Below, piece by piece: positions 24,507 to 32,688 of a DNA stretch of 64,000 bases. This stretch comes from Sandaracinaceae bacterium (GTDB lineage Bacteria; Myxococcota_A; Polyangia; Polyangiales; Sandaracinaceae), in contig JACKEC010000014.1 of the NCBI GenBank assembly GCA_020633195.1, positions 248,001 to 312,000 on the forward strand, written 5' to 3'. Both the position numbers and the translations under genes were made by a program. Under the pieces are notes generated by a model. That model had not been told where the DNA came from. It worked only from the letters and a program-made list of their open reading frames with translations, and did no database searches. Position 1 is the stretch's first letter, and each line of letters begins with the position of its first letter.

Positions 24507-25711
24507 AGCAGGCGCGCCCGGATGGTGGTGTCGAGCTTGGCGATGTCGTGGACGACGTCCTCGCCGCCCTCGCCGCCGATGTCCATCAGCAGGTAGCCGA
24601 CCTCGGTGTCGGTCACGAGGACCTGACCGAGCACGTTGCGACCGTGGGCGGCCGCGATGCGGTGCACGTCGCCGAGCACGCCGGGCACGTTCCGGTGCAG
24701 GTGCTGGATGCGGACGGCGCCGGCGCGGACGGGGAGATCCGCCTCGGGGAAGTTGACCGAGGTCGCGGTCGTGCCGCGGCCGAGGAACTGCGCGAGCTTG
24801 GCCGAGACCTCGGAGCCGATCGAGACCTGCGCCTCGAGCGTCGAGCCGCCGATGTGGGGCGACAGGATCACGTTCGGCAGGTTCTGGAGGGGGCTCTCGA
24901 AGGGCTCGTCGTTGGTCTTGGGCTCGTGCGGGTAGACGTCGATCGCGGCGCCCGCGAGGTGACCCGACCGGAGCGCGTCCGCGAGCGCCTCGATGATGAC
25001 GACGTTGCCGCGGCTGAGGTTCAGGAGGTGGCTGCCCGGCGCCATCTTCGCGATCTCCGCGGCGCCGATCATGTTCTTGGTCTGCGGGGTCGCGGGGACG
25101 TGCAGCGTCACGAAGTCGCTCGTCCCGAGGACCTCGTCGAGGCCGCCCGCCGCGGGGGTGTTGTTCCCCATCGGCAGCTGCGACGCGATGTCGTGGAACT
25201 GCACGTTCATCCCGAACGCCTCAGCGAGCACGCCGACCTGCCGGCCGATGTGGCCGTAGCCGATGATGCCGAGCGTCTTACCGCGGACCTCGTGGCAGCC
25301 CTGGGCGGTCTTCTTCCAGATGCCCTGGTGCATCTCGCGGCTGCGATCCCCGAGCTTGCGCGCGAGGAAGACGATCTCGGCCATCACCAGCTCGGCGACG
25401 CTGCGGGTGTTCGAGAAGGGCGCGTTGAAGACGGGCACGCCGTGTCGATGCGCCGCCTCGAGCGCGATCTGGTTGGTCCCGATGCAGAACGCGCCGATGG
25501 TGCGCAGCTCCTTGGCGGCCTCGAGGACGCGAGGGGTGACGTGCGTCTTGCTGCGAAGACCGAGGGCCACGACGTCGCCGATCTCGGCCACGAGGTCGGC
25601 CTCGCCGAGCGCCTGGGGGTACAGGTCGACGCGCCAGCCGGCGGCTTCGAGGTTGGTCTTGGCGCCGGGGTCGATGCCCTCGAGCAGGAGGATACGGCCT
25701 TGGTGAGTCAC
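24500..25711 (-). CDS. serA: D-3-phosphoglycerate dehydrogenase
   Basis: 403 aa from GTG 25711. First step of serine biosynthesis: 3-phosphoglycerate to 3-phosphohydroxypyruvate with NAD. NAD-binding GYGHIG at 151-156, the substrate Arg in NLSRGNV near 232, and the catalytic His in SPHIGGST near 285. A C-terminal ACT domain (about 330-403) fits serine feedback control, the E. coli SerA architecture. The promoter-like box TGCTAGATC lies 6 nt before the GTG. The convergent partner encodes a D-2-hydroxyglutarate dehydrogenase-like flavoprotein. Confidence 0.95.
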   Translation of the reverse strand: MTHQGRILLLEGIDPGAKTNLEAAGWRVDLYPQALGEADLVAEIGDVVALGLRSKTHVTPRVLEAAKELRTIGAFCIGTNQIALEAAHRHGVPVFNAPFSNTRSVAELVMAEIVFLARKLGDRSREMHQGIWKKTAQGCHEVRGKTLGIIGYGHIGRQVGVLAEAFGMNVQFHDIASQLPMGNNTPAAGGLDEVLGTSDFVTLHVPATPQTKNMIGAAEIAKMAPGSHLLNLSRGNVVIIEALADALRSGHLAGAAIDVYPHEPKTNDEPFESPLQNLPNVILSPHIGGSTLEAQVSIGSEVSAKLAQFLGRGTTATSVNFPEADLPVRAGAVRIQHLHRNVPGVLGDVHRIAAAHGRNVLGQVLVTDTEVGYLLMDIGGEGGEDVVHDIAKLDTTIRARLLY

Positions 25712-25717
25712 GCCGCG

Positions 25718-25726
25718 GATCTAGCA
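25718..25726 (-). promoter_or_regulatory. -10-like box TGCTAGATC before serA
   Basis: On the minus strand TGC+TAGATC ends 6 nt before the serA GTG, the same nonamer and spacing as at the hydroxyglutarate dehydrogenase gene. It lies just upstream of the stop codon of the lipoprotein gene behind it, in a 23-nt gap. This argues that serA has its own promoter. Confidence 0.45.
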
Positions 25727-25734
25727 CGCGGAAA

Positions 25735-26337
25735 TCAGCGAACCATCAGCTCGAGCCGGGGCCGGCTCGCCACGTCCTCGGCCCACGGGGACGCGAACCG
25801 GAGCTCGGCGTCCCCGCGAAGGCGCACCAGGAGGTGGAGCGACCCTTCGCGGGTCGAGCGCGCCGCCTCGCTGACGTCCAACCGCAGGCGATGGGCGGGG
25901 CCCTCGGGGACGAGCCGCCGGGCGGCGGCGAACTCGGTGGGCGTGGTCCCGTGGCGTGGGGGGAGGGGGCCACCCCGGAACGGGCCCACGTGCTCGACGA
26001 CGACCTCGGCGGGCTCGGACACGCGCGGACCCGAGGCGTGGGGCGACAGCACCAGCAGCGCCCGGACGACGCGGCTGGGCTCGGGCAGGGGGCCGAACGC
26101 GAGGAGCGCCTCCGACGAGCCGCCGACCGGCATCGCGTCGGTGAGCGGGCCCCGCGCCGCCGCGACCCCCCAGTCGATCGGCTCGAGCCACCGCGACGCC
26201 GCGAACCGGGCTCCCGCCGGAGGCCGGAGCGTCCCGCACTCGCCGGACAAGCCGCAGACGGCGCCGCGGTCACACTCGGAGGAGCGCGCGCACCGTGGGG
26301 CACCGCCGCAACCGCTCGCCAGGAGCCACGTAGCCAT
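25735..26337 (-). CDS. lipoprotein with DNRLRE-like C-terminal domain
   Basis: 200 aa from ATG 26337. The N-terminus MATWLLASGC has a lipobox-like ending but is short and uncharged; the reading frame continues upstream with hydrophobic codons, so a non-canonical earlier start (for example CTG) is possible. A Cys-rich stretch follows (CARSSECDRGAVCGLSGEC). The C-terminal ~150 residues resemble the DNRLRE carbohydrate-surface domain: a Trp-Gly opening, RLRLDVSEAA, and the ending FASPWAEDVASRPRLELM. Presumed surface protein; function unknown. It is divergent from the DsbD-like lipoprotein gene. Confidence 0.65.
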   Translation of the reverse strand: MATWLLASGCGGAPRCARSSECDRGAVCGLSGECGTLRPPAGARFAASRWLEPIDWGVAAARGPLTDAMPVGGSSEALLAFGPLPEPSRVVRALLVLSPHASGPRVSEPAEVVVEHVGPFRGGPLPPRHGTTPTEFAAARRLVPEGPAHRLRLDVSEAARSTREGSLHLLVRLRGDAELRFASPWAEDVASRPRLELMVR

Positions 26338-26347
26338 CAGGCAGAGC

Positions 26348-26378
26348 TTGATGAAATCGACGATTCGTGGAGCATACT
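26348..26378 (+). promoter_or_regulatory. possible promoter of the lipoprotein-prkA operon
   Basis: TTGATG (26348-26353) and CATACT (26373-26378) are separated by 19 bp, longer than ideal. CATACT is the -10 word also seen at moeB and at the hydrolase lipoprotein gene. A leader of about 20 nt would carry the GGAG ribosome site before ATG 26405. Confidence 0.35.
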
Positions 26379-26404
26379 TCGTGGACTCGAAACCGGAGCT
26401 CGGA

Positions 26405-26944
26405 ATGAAGACGATGTGGATGGTGGCGCTCTCCCTCACGCTCGCGGCCTGTGGAGGCGACGAGGACCCGGCGCCGTCCGGCGGGGAGACCGCCGCGAAC
26501 CCGGAGCCGGTGGTCGAAGCGCCGGAGGAGCCGGCCGAGCCGGAGGCGTGCACCGTCGACGGCGAGGCGCAGCCCGCCGCCGAGGACCCGAGCTTCGAGC
26601 TGCGCGCGACCGCGACCGGCCCGTACACGACCGGCGAGCGAGGCACGTTCGGGATCCAGCTGACGCCGCGCGGCGAGTTCCACGTGAACCAGGACTTCCC
26701 CATGAGCGTGCGGCCGTGCGCGGGGGAGGGCGTGACCCTCGCGAACGCCGAGCTCGGCAACGAGGACGCCGCCGAGCGGACCGAGCGCGGGGCGCGCTTC
26801 GACGTCCCCTTCACCCCGACCGCCGCGGGTGAGCACCGGGTCAGCGCCGTGGTCGACTTCGCGGTGTGCACGCCGGAGAACTGCATGCCCGAGCAGCGCA
26901 CCATCGCGCTCCTCCTTCCGGTAGAGTCGCCCGCGGCCGAATGA
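26405..26944 (+). CDS. lipoprotein with DsbD-alpha-like domain
   Basis: 179 aa from ATG 26405 with GGAG six bases upstream. The signal peptide MKTMWMVALSLTLAAC has a lipobox (Cys16). A Pro/Glu-rich spacer (ANPEPVVEAPEEPAEPE) precedes a beta-rich domain with an ending VCTPENCMPEQRTIALLLPV. That CxxxxC-plus-strand arrangement resembles the N-terminal periplasmic domain of DsbD, though there is no membrane or thioredoxin part. The stop overlaps the prkA start (ATGA), so it opens a tightly coupled operon. A redox or sensory role upstream of PrkA is a guess. Confidence 0.78.
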   Translation: MKTMWMVALSLTLAACGGDEDPAPSGGETAANPEPVVEAPEEPAEPEACTVDGEAQPAAEDPSFELRATATGPYTTGERGTFGIQLTPRGEFHVNQDFPMSVRPCAGEGVTLANAELGNEDAAERTERGARFDVPFTPTAAGEHRVSAVVDFAVCTPENCMPEQRTIALLLPVESPAAE

Positions 26945-29217
26945 ACGATCCTCGCACCCGGCTCACGGAGATCGGGGCGGTCGTCCGCGATCGCTTCGAG
27001 TCGCAGAAGCGCGTCCTGTCCTTCGACGAGTACCTCGCGCTCGTCGGGCAGCAGCCGTGGCGCTACACGCGCGACGCCGCCCGCTACCTGCGCGACTGCC
27101 TCGACCACTTCGGCACCTACGACGTCATGTCGGCGGGGCGCTCGGTGCGTCGCTGGCGGCTCTTCGATCTCGAGTTCACGCGGGCCGACGCGGATCGCGT
27201 GGAGAACCGCAACGGCCACGACTTCCTCGTCGGCCAGGAGCGGCTGCAGGCCGACTTCTACCGGATCCTCGGCAACTTCGTCCGCGAGGGGCAGGTCAAC
27301 CGGCTCGTCCTCCTGCACGGGCCGAACGGCAGCGCGAAGAGCACCTTCGTCGGCTGCCTGATGCGCGCCCTCGAGCACTACTCGAACGAGGACGCCGGGG
27401 CGCTCTACCGGTTCAGCTGGATCTTCCCGCGGGGCAAGGACGGCAAGACCGTCGGCTTCGGCTCGCGCGACGACTCGCTGCCCGTCGGCGAGAGCTACGC
27501 GCACCTGCCCGACGAGCGGATCGACGTGAAGCTCACGAGCGAGCTGCGCGAGAACCCGCTCCTGCTCCTGCCCGTCTTCGAGCGCGTCCGGCTCCTGCGC
27601 GAGCTCTACGCCAGCTCCGACATCGAGAGCCCGCTGCCGCGGTCGCTGTCGCGCGGGGACCTCGGGTTCAAGAACAAGCAGATCTTCGAGGCGCTCCTCA
27701 CCGCGTACCGCGGCGACCTCGCGAAGGTCCTCAACCACGTCCGCGTGGAGCGCTTCTATCACTCGCGGCGCTACCGGGTCGGCGTCGTCACCATCGGCCC
27801 CGAGATGGCCGTCGACGCGCAGGAGCGCCAGATCAGCGTGGACCGCTCGCTCGGCGCGCTCCCGGCGTCCCTGTCGGCGCTGTCCCTCTACGAGACCGTC
27901 GGCGAGCTCGTCGACGCGTCCGGCGGGATGCTCGAGTACAGCGACCTGCTCAAGCGGCCGCTCGACGCGTGGCGCTACCTGCTCTTGTCGATCGAGACGG
28001 GCGAGGTGTCGCTGACCCACTCGCAGCTCCCGCTCAACAGCGTGCTCGTCGCGACGAGCAACGAGCTGCACCTCAAGGCGTTCCGGGAGCACCACGAGTA
28101 CCGCTCCTTCCGCGGCCGCCTGCAGCCCGTGCGCGTGCCCTACCTCGTGGACTTCCGGCGCGAGCAGGGCATCTACGACGCGCAGATCATCCCGCAAGTT
28201 CGCGTGCACGTCGCACCTCACTCGACGTACGTCGCGGCGCTCTGGGCGGTGCTCACGCGGCTCCGCCGGCCGCAGCGCGAGCACTACGAGCGGGACGCCC
28301 TCGGCGAGCTCGCGGCGAGCCTGACGCCGATGGAGAAGGCCCACCTCTACGCCGACGGGACCATGCCGGAGCGGCTCACCCCCGAGGAGGCGAAGGAGCT
28401 CCGCGCCGGCATCGAGGAGGTCCGCGCGGAGACCGACACGTGGCCCAACTACGAGGGCCTGAGCGGCGCGAGCCCGCGCGAGATCCGGACGCTCCTGCTC
28501 GACGCCGCGCAGCACCCCGGGTACGCGTGCCTGTCGCCGCTGGCGGTGCTCGACCACATCGCGCAGTTCTGCGAGAGCGGGGACTTCGACTTCCTCAAGG
28601 AGAAGGTCGAGGACGGCTACCACGACCACCGCGGGTTCGTGGAGCGCGTGCGCGAGCGCTGGGTCGATCTGCTCGACGAGGAGTTCCGCACCTCGACGGG
28701 GCTCGTCGAGGAGACGCAGTACCACGAGCTCTTCGACCGCTACGTGATGCAGGTCTCCTACTGGACCAAGGGCGAGCGCATCGAGAACCGGGTCACCGGC
28801 AAGTTCGAGGAGGCCGACCCGAAGTTCCTCGAGAGCGTCGAGGACATGCTCGACGCCGCGCGCGACGGGCGCGAGACGTTCCGGCAGAACCTGATCAGCG
28901 CGGTCGCGGGGCACGCGATCGACAACCCGGACACGAAGGTCGACTACGCGAAGATCTTCCCGAGGCACCTCGCGAAGCTCCGCGAGGCCAGCTACCAGAA
29001 GCTCCGCCGGGAGCTCGCGAACATCGGGAGGGACGTGCTCGACGTGCTGTCCGAGGACGCCGCCGTGATCACCCGGATGGGTGCCCCCCGCGAGGCGAAG
29101 GCGCGAGAGACGCTCGCCGCGCTCTTCGACCGCTATGGCTACGCGGCCCCGTCGGCGAAGGACGCCGTCGGTCAGCTGCTCGAGACCCGCTACGCCGACC
29201 GAGAGGGCGAGGCATGA
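26941..29217 (+). CDS. prkA: PrkA-family serine protein kinase (AAA-type)
   Basis: 758 aa, longer than the ~640 of E. coli YeaG/PrkA. The N-terminal AAA-type module carries the P-loop GPNGSAKST (127-135). SWIFPRGKDGKTVGFGS, FKNKQIF, RFYHSRRYR and DYAKIFP also match the PrkA layout, whose C-terminal half has the kinase-like domain. The N-terminal block YDVMSAGRSVRRWRLFDLEF is typical. PrkA acts in stress, stationary-phase or sporulation signalling in other bacteria. The usual partner genes yeaH and spoVR are not here; instead a 107-aa unknown gene overlaps by 4 nt. Start ATG 26941 is set by the overlap with the upstream stop. Confidence 0.9.
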   Translation: MNDPRTRLTEIGAVVRDRFESQKRVLSFDEYLALVGQQPWRYTRDAARYLRDCLDHFGTYDVMSAGRSVRRWRLFDLEFTRADADRVENRNGHDFLVGQERLQADFYRILGNFVREGQVNRLVLLHGPNGSAKSTFVGCLMRALEHYSNEDAGALYRFSWIFPRGKDGKTVGFGSRDDSLPVGESYAHLPDERIDVKLTSELRENPLLLLPVFERVRLLRELYASSDIESPLPRSLSRGDLGFKNKQIFEALLTAYRGDLAKVLNHVRVERFYHSRRYRVGVVTIGPEMAVDAQERQISVDRSLGALPASLSALSLYETVGELVDASGGMLEYSDLLKRPLDAWRYLLLSIETGEVSLTHSQLPLNSVLVATSNELHLKAFREHHEYRSFRGRLQPVRVPYLVDFRREQGIYDAQIIPQVRVHVAPHSTYVAALWAVLTRLRRPQREHYERDALGELAASLTPMEKAHLYADGTMPERLTPEEAKELRAGIEEVRAETDTWPNYEGLSGASPREIRTLLLDAAQHPGYACLSPLAVLDHIAQFCESGDFDFLKEKVEDGYHDHRGFVERVRERWVDLLDEEFRTSTGLVEETQYHELFDRYVMQVSYWTKGERIENRVTGKFEEADPKFLESVEDMLDAARDGRETFRQNLISAVAGHAIDNPDTKVDYAKIFPRHLAKLREASYQKLRRELANIGRDVLDVLSEDAAVITRMGAPREAKARETLAALFDRYGYAAPSAKDAVGQLLETRYADREGEA

Positions 29218-29537
29218 GCTTCGACATCGACTCCGTGAAGATGTACCGCGTCGTCCCGCCGCAGGTGGACGCCGTGGCCCGCCGCGCGAACCAGCACTGG
29301 GACTTCAAGGACGAGCGCGGCTTCGTGTTCATGCGCGCCGAGGTCTACGAGGGCAACGAGCAGTGGGGCGTGCGCATCCACGACCGCGCGCCGGCCGTGG
29401 AGGATCAAGAGATCTTGCGCCTCGTGGCGAAGCTCCTGGTGTGGCACGCGAAGTGTCCGACGGACACCGTCGACGTGGTGCTCGGGCGCACCCACGAGCA
29501 CCACACGCTCGTGAAGGTCGGCGCGGACTTCGTGTGA
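29214..29537 (+). CDS. conserved-looking small protein downstream of prkA
   Basis: 107 aa, ATG overlapping the prkA stop (ATGA) and its own stop overlapping the next GTG (GTGA). Soluble alpha/beta protein with no signal peptide: VVPPQVDAVARRANQHWDFKDERG, then GVRIHDRAP, then a helix EILRLVAKLLVWHAKCP and a strand VDVVLGRTHEHHTLV. Its place between prkA and the MBL gene, with coupling on both sides, suggests a role tied to the kinase. I do not recognise the family. Confidence 0.8.
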   Translation: MSFDIDSVKMYRVVPPQVDAVARRANQHWDFKDERGFVFMRAEVYEGNEQWGVRIHDRAPAVEDQEILRLVAKLLVWHAKCPTDTVDVVLGRTHEHHTLVKVGADFV

Positions 29538-30298
29538 AGCTCCACGTCCTCGGGTCGGGGACCGCGATCCCGCACCCGGAGCGCGGGGCGAGCGGCTACG
29601 CGCTCGTGTCCGACGACGGCGCCGCGTGCCTGCTCGAGTGCGGGCCCGGCTCCACCCGGCGCTGGCCCGCGGCGGGGGTCGACTTCGACTCTGCGCGCGT
29701 CGTCCTCGTCACGCACTTCCACGTCGACCACTGCTGCGACCTGCCCGCGGTGCTCTTCGGGCGGATGGTGACGTCGACCACGGCGCGACTGTCCCTCGTC
29801 GGCCCGCTCGGCCACCAGCAGCACATCGCGGGGATCCGCGCGCTCTTCACCCCGTGGCTCGACGACTCCACCGGCGCGATCGACGTGGTCGAGCTCGGCG
29901 ACGGAGACGCGCTGAGCGCGCCGCCCTTCGAGATCACCACCCGCCACGTGCTGCACGCCGACCACGCGCTCGGGGTCCGGGTGCAGGCGGACGGCGCGAC
30001 CCTCGCGTTCAGCGGGGACAGCGGCCCGTGCGACGCGCTCGTCGAGCTGTGTCGAGGCGCCGACGTCGCGCTCATCGAGTGCAGCTACCCCGCCGACCGC
30101 GAGACGCGCAGCCACCTCAACGCTCGCACCGCCGCGGAGGTCGCCGTGGCCGCCGGCGTACGGTCGCTGGTGCTCACCCACTTCTACCCCCGCTGTGACG
30201 GCGTCGACATCGCGCAGCAGGTCCGCGAGGCGGGCTACGCGGGCGCGCTGCACCTCGCGCGCGACGGGGACGTGATCGACGTGACGCCTGGCGCGTGA
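29534..30298 (+). CDS. MBL-fold hydrolase (RNase Z/beta-lactamase-like)
   Basis: 254 aa from GTG 29534, coupled to the gene before it. RNase Z-like MBL family: opening LHVLGSGTAIP, metal-binding THFHVDHCCDL around 60-68, VLHADHALG, FSGDSGPCD (Asp ligand) and a late VLTHFYPR (His ligand). There is no RNase Z exosite arm visible and it is short, so it may be a phosphodiesterase or other MBL hydrolase rather than tRNA 3'-processing RNase Z. pdxJ starts 12 nt downstream. Confidence 0.85.
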   Translation: MKLHVLGSGTAIPHPERGASGYALVSDDGAACLLECGPGSTRRWPAAGVDFDSARVVLVTHFHVDHCCDLPAVLFGRMVTSTTARLSLVGPLGHQQHIAGIRALFTPWLDDSTGAIDVVELGDGDALSAPPFEITTRHVLHADHALGVRVQADGATLAFSGDSGPCDALVELCRGADVALIECSYPADRETRSHLNARTAAEVAVAAGVRSLVLTHFYPRCDGVDIAQQVREAGYAGALHLARDGDVIDVTPGA

Positions 30299-30310
30299 TA
30301 GGTCCGAGGC

Positions 30311-31054
30311 ATGCCGGTACGGCTCCACGTCAACGTCGATCACGTCGCCACGCTCCGTCAGCAGCGCGGCACCCCCTATCCCGACCCCGTCGAGGCCGCC
30401 GTGTTCTGTGAACAGGCCGGCGCGGACGGCATCACCGTGCACCTGCGCGAGGACCGCAGACACATCCAGGAGCGTGACGTCGAGCTCCTGAGGGCGCTCT
30501 GCAAGACGCTGTTGAACCTCGAGATGGCGGCCACCGACGCGATGGTCGCCTTCGCCGAGCGCATCAAGCCCGACATCGTCACGCTCGTCCCCGAGAACCG
30601 CGAGGAGCAGACGACCGAGGGTGGCCTCGACGTCGTCGCGAACCGCGAGAAGATCGGCGAGATCAAGGCGCGGCTCGCGGAGGCGGGGATCCAGCTCAGC
30701 GTCTTCATCGAGCCGGACGAGGCCCAGATCCAGGCGGCGTGCGAGCTCGGCGTCGACACCATCGAGCTGCACACGGGCGACTACTGCACCGCGGACGACG
30801 ACGAGGCGGTGGAGAGCGAGCTCGAGCGCCTCGCGGCGGCGGCCAAGCTGGCCGTGTCCCTCGAGCCCGACCTCACCCTCGCGGCCGGCCACGGGCTCAA
30901 CGCGCGGAACATCCCCGACCTCGTGACCGCGGTGCCGGAGCTCGACGAGCTGAACATCGGCCACGCGCTCATCTCGGACGCGCTCTTCAGCGGCCTGACC
31001 GACACCGTCGACAGGTACCGGGCGGCGATCGAGGCGGGCGAGTCCGAGCGCTGA
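30311..31054 (+). CDS. pdxJ: pyridoxine 5'-phosphate synthase
   Basis: 247 aa, normal length. PdxJ condenses 1-deoxyxylulose 5-phosphate with 3-amino-2-oxopropyl phosphate to give pyridoxine 5'-phosphate (vitamin B6). The TIM-barrel motifs are complete: HVNVDHVATLRQQRG, GITVHLREDRRHI, TLVPENREEQTTEGG, FIEPDE, ELHTG and LNIGHALI. A GAGG ribosome site is 1-5 nt before the ATG. In many bacteria pdxJ-acpS-nnr are neighbours; here nnr follows after 28 nt but acpS is missing. Confidence 0.97.
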   Translation: MPVRLHVNVDHVATLRQQRGTPYPDPVEAAVFCEQAGADGITVHLREDRRHIQERDVELLRALCKTLLNLEMAATDAMVAFAERIKPDIVTLVPENREEQTTEGGLDVVANREKIGEIKARLAEAGIQLSVFIEPDEAQIQAACELGVDTIELHTGDYCTADDDEAVESELERLAAAAKLAVSLEPDLTLAAGHGLNARNIPDLVTAVPELDELNIGHALISDALFSGLTDTVDRYRAAIEAGESER

Positions 31055-31082
31055 TGCGCCGCTCGTTCGGGAGCAAGGGGAC

Positions 31083-32561
31083 TTGCAGCCCCTCCTGACC
31101 CGCGATGGGGCCCGAGCCTACGACGCTCGGATGATCGAGGCGGGCGTGCCCGGCCTCATCCTCATGGAGAACGCGGGGCGCGGCGCCGCGGACGCGCTCG
31201 TAGAGCGCTTCGTCGACCGGCTCGAGCGCGTGGTGATCGTCGGCGGCGCGGGACAGAACGGCGGCGACGCGTGGGTCGTCGCGCGGCGCCTGCTCACGCG
31301 AGGGCATCGACCGCGGGTGTTCCTCGCGGGCGCGCGCGACAAGATCACCGGCGACGCTCGGGTCAACCTCGACGCCCTCGACGCCATCGGCCTCGCGCTC
31401 GAGCCCCTCGACGGGCTCGGCGCGGCGCTCGACGCAGCGACGCTCGTCGTCGATGGCGTCTTCGGCACGGGCCTCGATCGCCCCATCGAGGGCTGGCGCG
31501 CCGACCTGGTGCGAGCCCTCGGTGAGGCCCGCGCGCCCCTCGTCGCGCTCGATCTCCCCTCGGGGATCGACGCGGACACCGGCGCCGTCCTCGGGGTCGC
31601 CCCGCGCGCGGCGCTCACGCTGACGTTCGCGGGCCACAAGCGGGGCCTCTGGCAGGGCGACGGCCGCGCCCACGCGGGCGAGGTGCGGCTCGTCGACATC
31701 GGCGTCCCGCCCCCCGCGTGCATCGACCGCCTCCTCGACCTCGCCGACGCGGGGCGCGTCCTGGCCCCGCGACCCTTCGACGCCCACAAGGGGAGCGCCG
31801 GCCACGTGCTCGTGGTCGCGGGCTCGCCCGGGAAGACCGGCGCGGCGCTGCTCGCGGGGGTCGGCGCGGTCCGCGGGGGCGCCGGCCTCGTCACGCTCGC
31901 GGCCGGCGCGGAGGCTCGCGCCGCGCTCGACGGCAAGGTGGTCGAGCTCATGACGGCCGAGCTCGGCGCGCTCGCGCCGCTCGCGGAGGGCAAGGCGTCG
32001 CTCGTGGTGGGCCCGGGGCTCGGCCTCGACGACGCCGCCCGCGAGCTCGTGCTCGAGGCCGCGCTAGGCGTCGAGGCGCCGGTGGTGCTCGACGCGGACG
32101 CCCTGACGTCGATCGGCCAGGACGGCGCGACCCGCCTCCGCGAGGCTGCCGGACCGCGCGTGCTCACGCCGCACCCCGGGGAGGCGGCGCGACTGCTCGG
32201 GTGCACCTCCGGCGAGGTCCAGGCCGATCGCTACGCGTCCGCCGAGCGCCTCGCGTCGCGCACCGGGCAGGTCGTGGTGCTCAAGGGCGCCGGGACGATC
32301 GTCGCCGAGCCCGGTGGTCGCGTCGCGGTCTGCCCGCTCGGGACGCCCGCGCTCGGCGTCGCGGGCACGGGCGACGTGCTCGCGGGCGTCCTCGGCGCGA
32401 CGCTCGCGGTCGCGAGCCCGTTCGAGGCGGCCTGCGCCGCCGTCGTCCTCCACGCCCGCGCCGGTGAGCTCGCGGCCCGCGCCGACCGAGGCCTCTTCGC
32501 CCGCGAGGTCGCCGCCCAGGTGCCCGCCGCGCTGACCGAGGCGCGGCAGATGACAGCCTGA
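31083..32561 (+). CDS. nnr: bifunctional NAD(P)H-hydrate repair enzyme (epimerase/dehydratase)
   Basis: 492 aa from TTG 31083, with AAGGGG about 4 nt upstream. The N-terminal NnrE epimerase domain (about 1-210) has MIEAGVPGLILMENAG, GGAGQNGGDAWV and LDLPSGIDADTG; the C-terminal NnrD ADP/ATP-dependent dehydratase (about 215-492) has KGSAGHVLVVAGS, LTPHPGEAARLLG, VLKGAGTIV and GTGDVLAG near 427-434. Together they repair NAD(P)H hydrates in the cytoplasm. Confidence 0.95.
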   Translation: MQPLLTRDGARAYDARMIEAGVPGLILMENAGRGAADALVERFVDRLERVVIVGGAGQNGGDAWVVARRLLTRGHRPRVFLAGARDKITGDARVNLDALDAIGLALEPLDGLGAALDAATLVVDGVFGTGLDRPIEGWRADLVRALGEARAPLVALDLPSGIDADTGAVLGVAPRAALTLTFAGHKRGLWQGDGRAHAGEVRLVDIGVPPPACIDRLLDLADAGRVLAPRPFDAHKGSAGHVLVVAGSPGKTGAALLAGVGAVRGGAGLVTLAAGAEARAALDGKVVELMTAELGALAPLAEGKASLVVGPGLGLDDAARELVLEAALGVEAPVVLDADALTSIGQDGATRLREAAGPRVLTPHPGEAARLLGCTSGEVQADRYASAERLASRTGQVVVLKGAGTIVAEPGGRVAVCPLGTPALGVAGTGDVLAGVLGATLAVASPFEAACAAVVLHARAGELAARADRGLFAREVAAQVPAALTEARQMTA

Positions 32562-32688
32562 CACGACGTTGTGGCAACGCGTGGACACGCTGTCCGCGCG
32601 CGCCGCGCACGACTCGCTCGGGCCTGGGCTTTTTGGGATCTCCGGGGTCGTGGTCCGGCCGTTGCACTGGTCCACGTCGGGAGGTCAC
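32562..32688. other. 127-bp leader of the ECF sigma gene
   Basis: Between nnr and the sigma gene. It holds short inverted repeats (GTTG-TGG-CAAC and GCGTG-GA-CACGC close to the nnr stop) and a weak wobble-paired hairpin followed by TTTTT, GCTCG-GGCC-TGGGC, which could end nnr transcription. A promoter could not be pinned down. The sigma gene has a good GGGAGG ribosome site. Confidence 0.35.

Noticed and set aside
31055..31082. acpS expected between pdxJ and nnr
   Set aside because: Only 28 bp lie between the two genes, so acpS is not here, though it often sits in this position.
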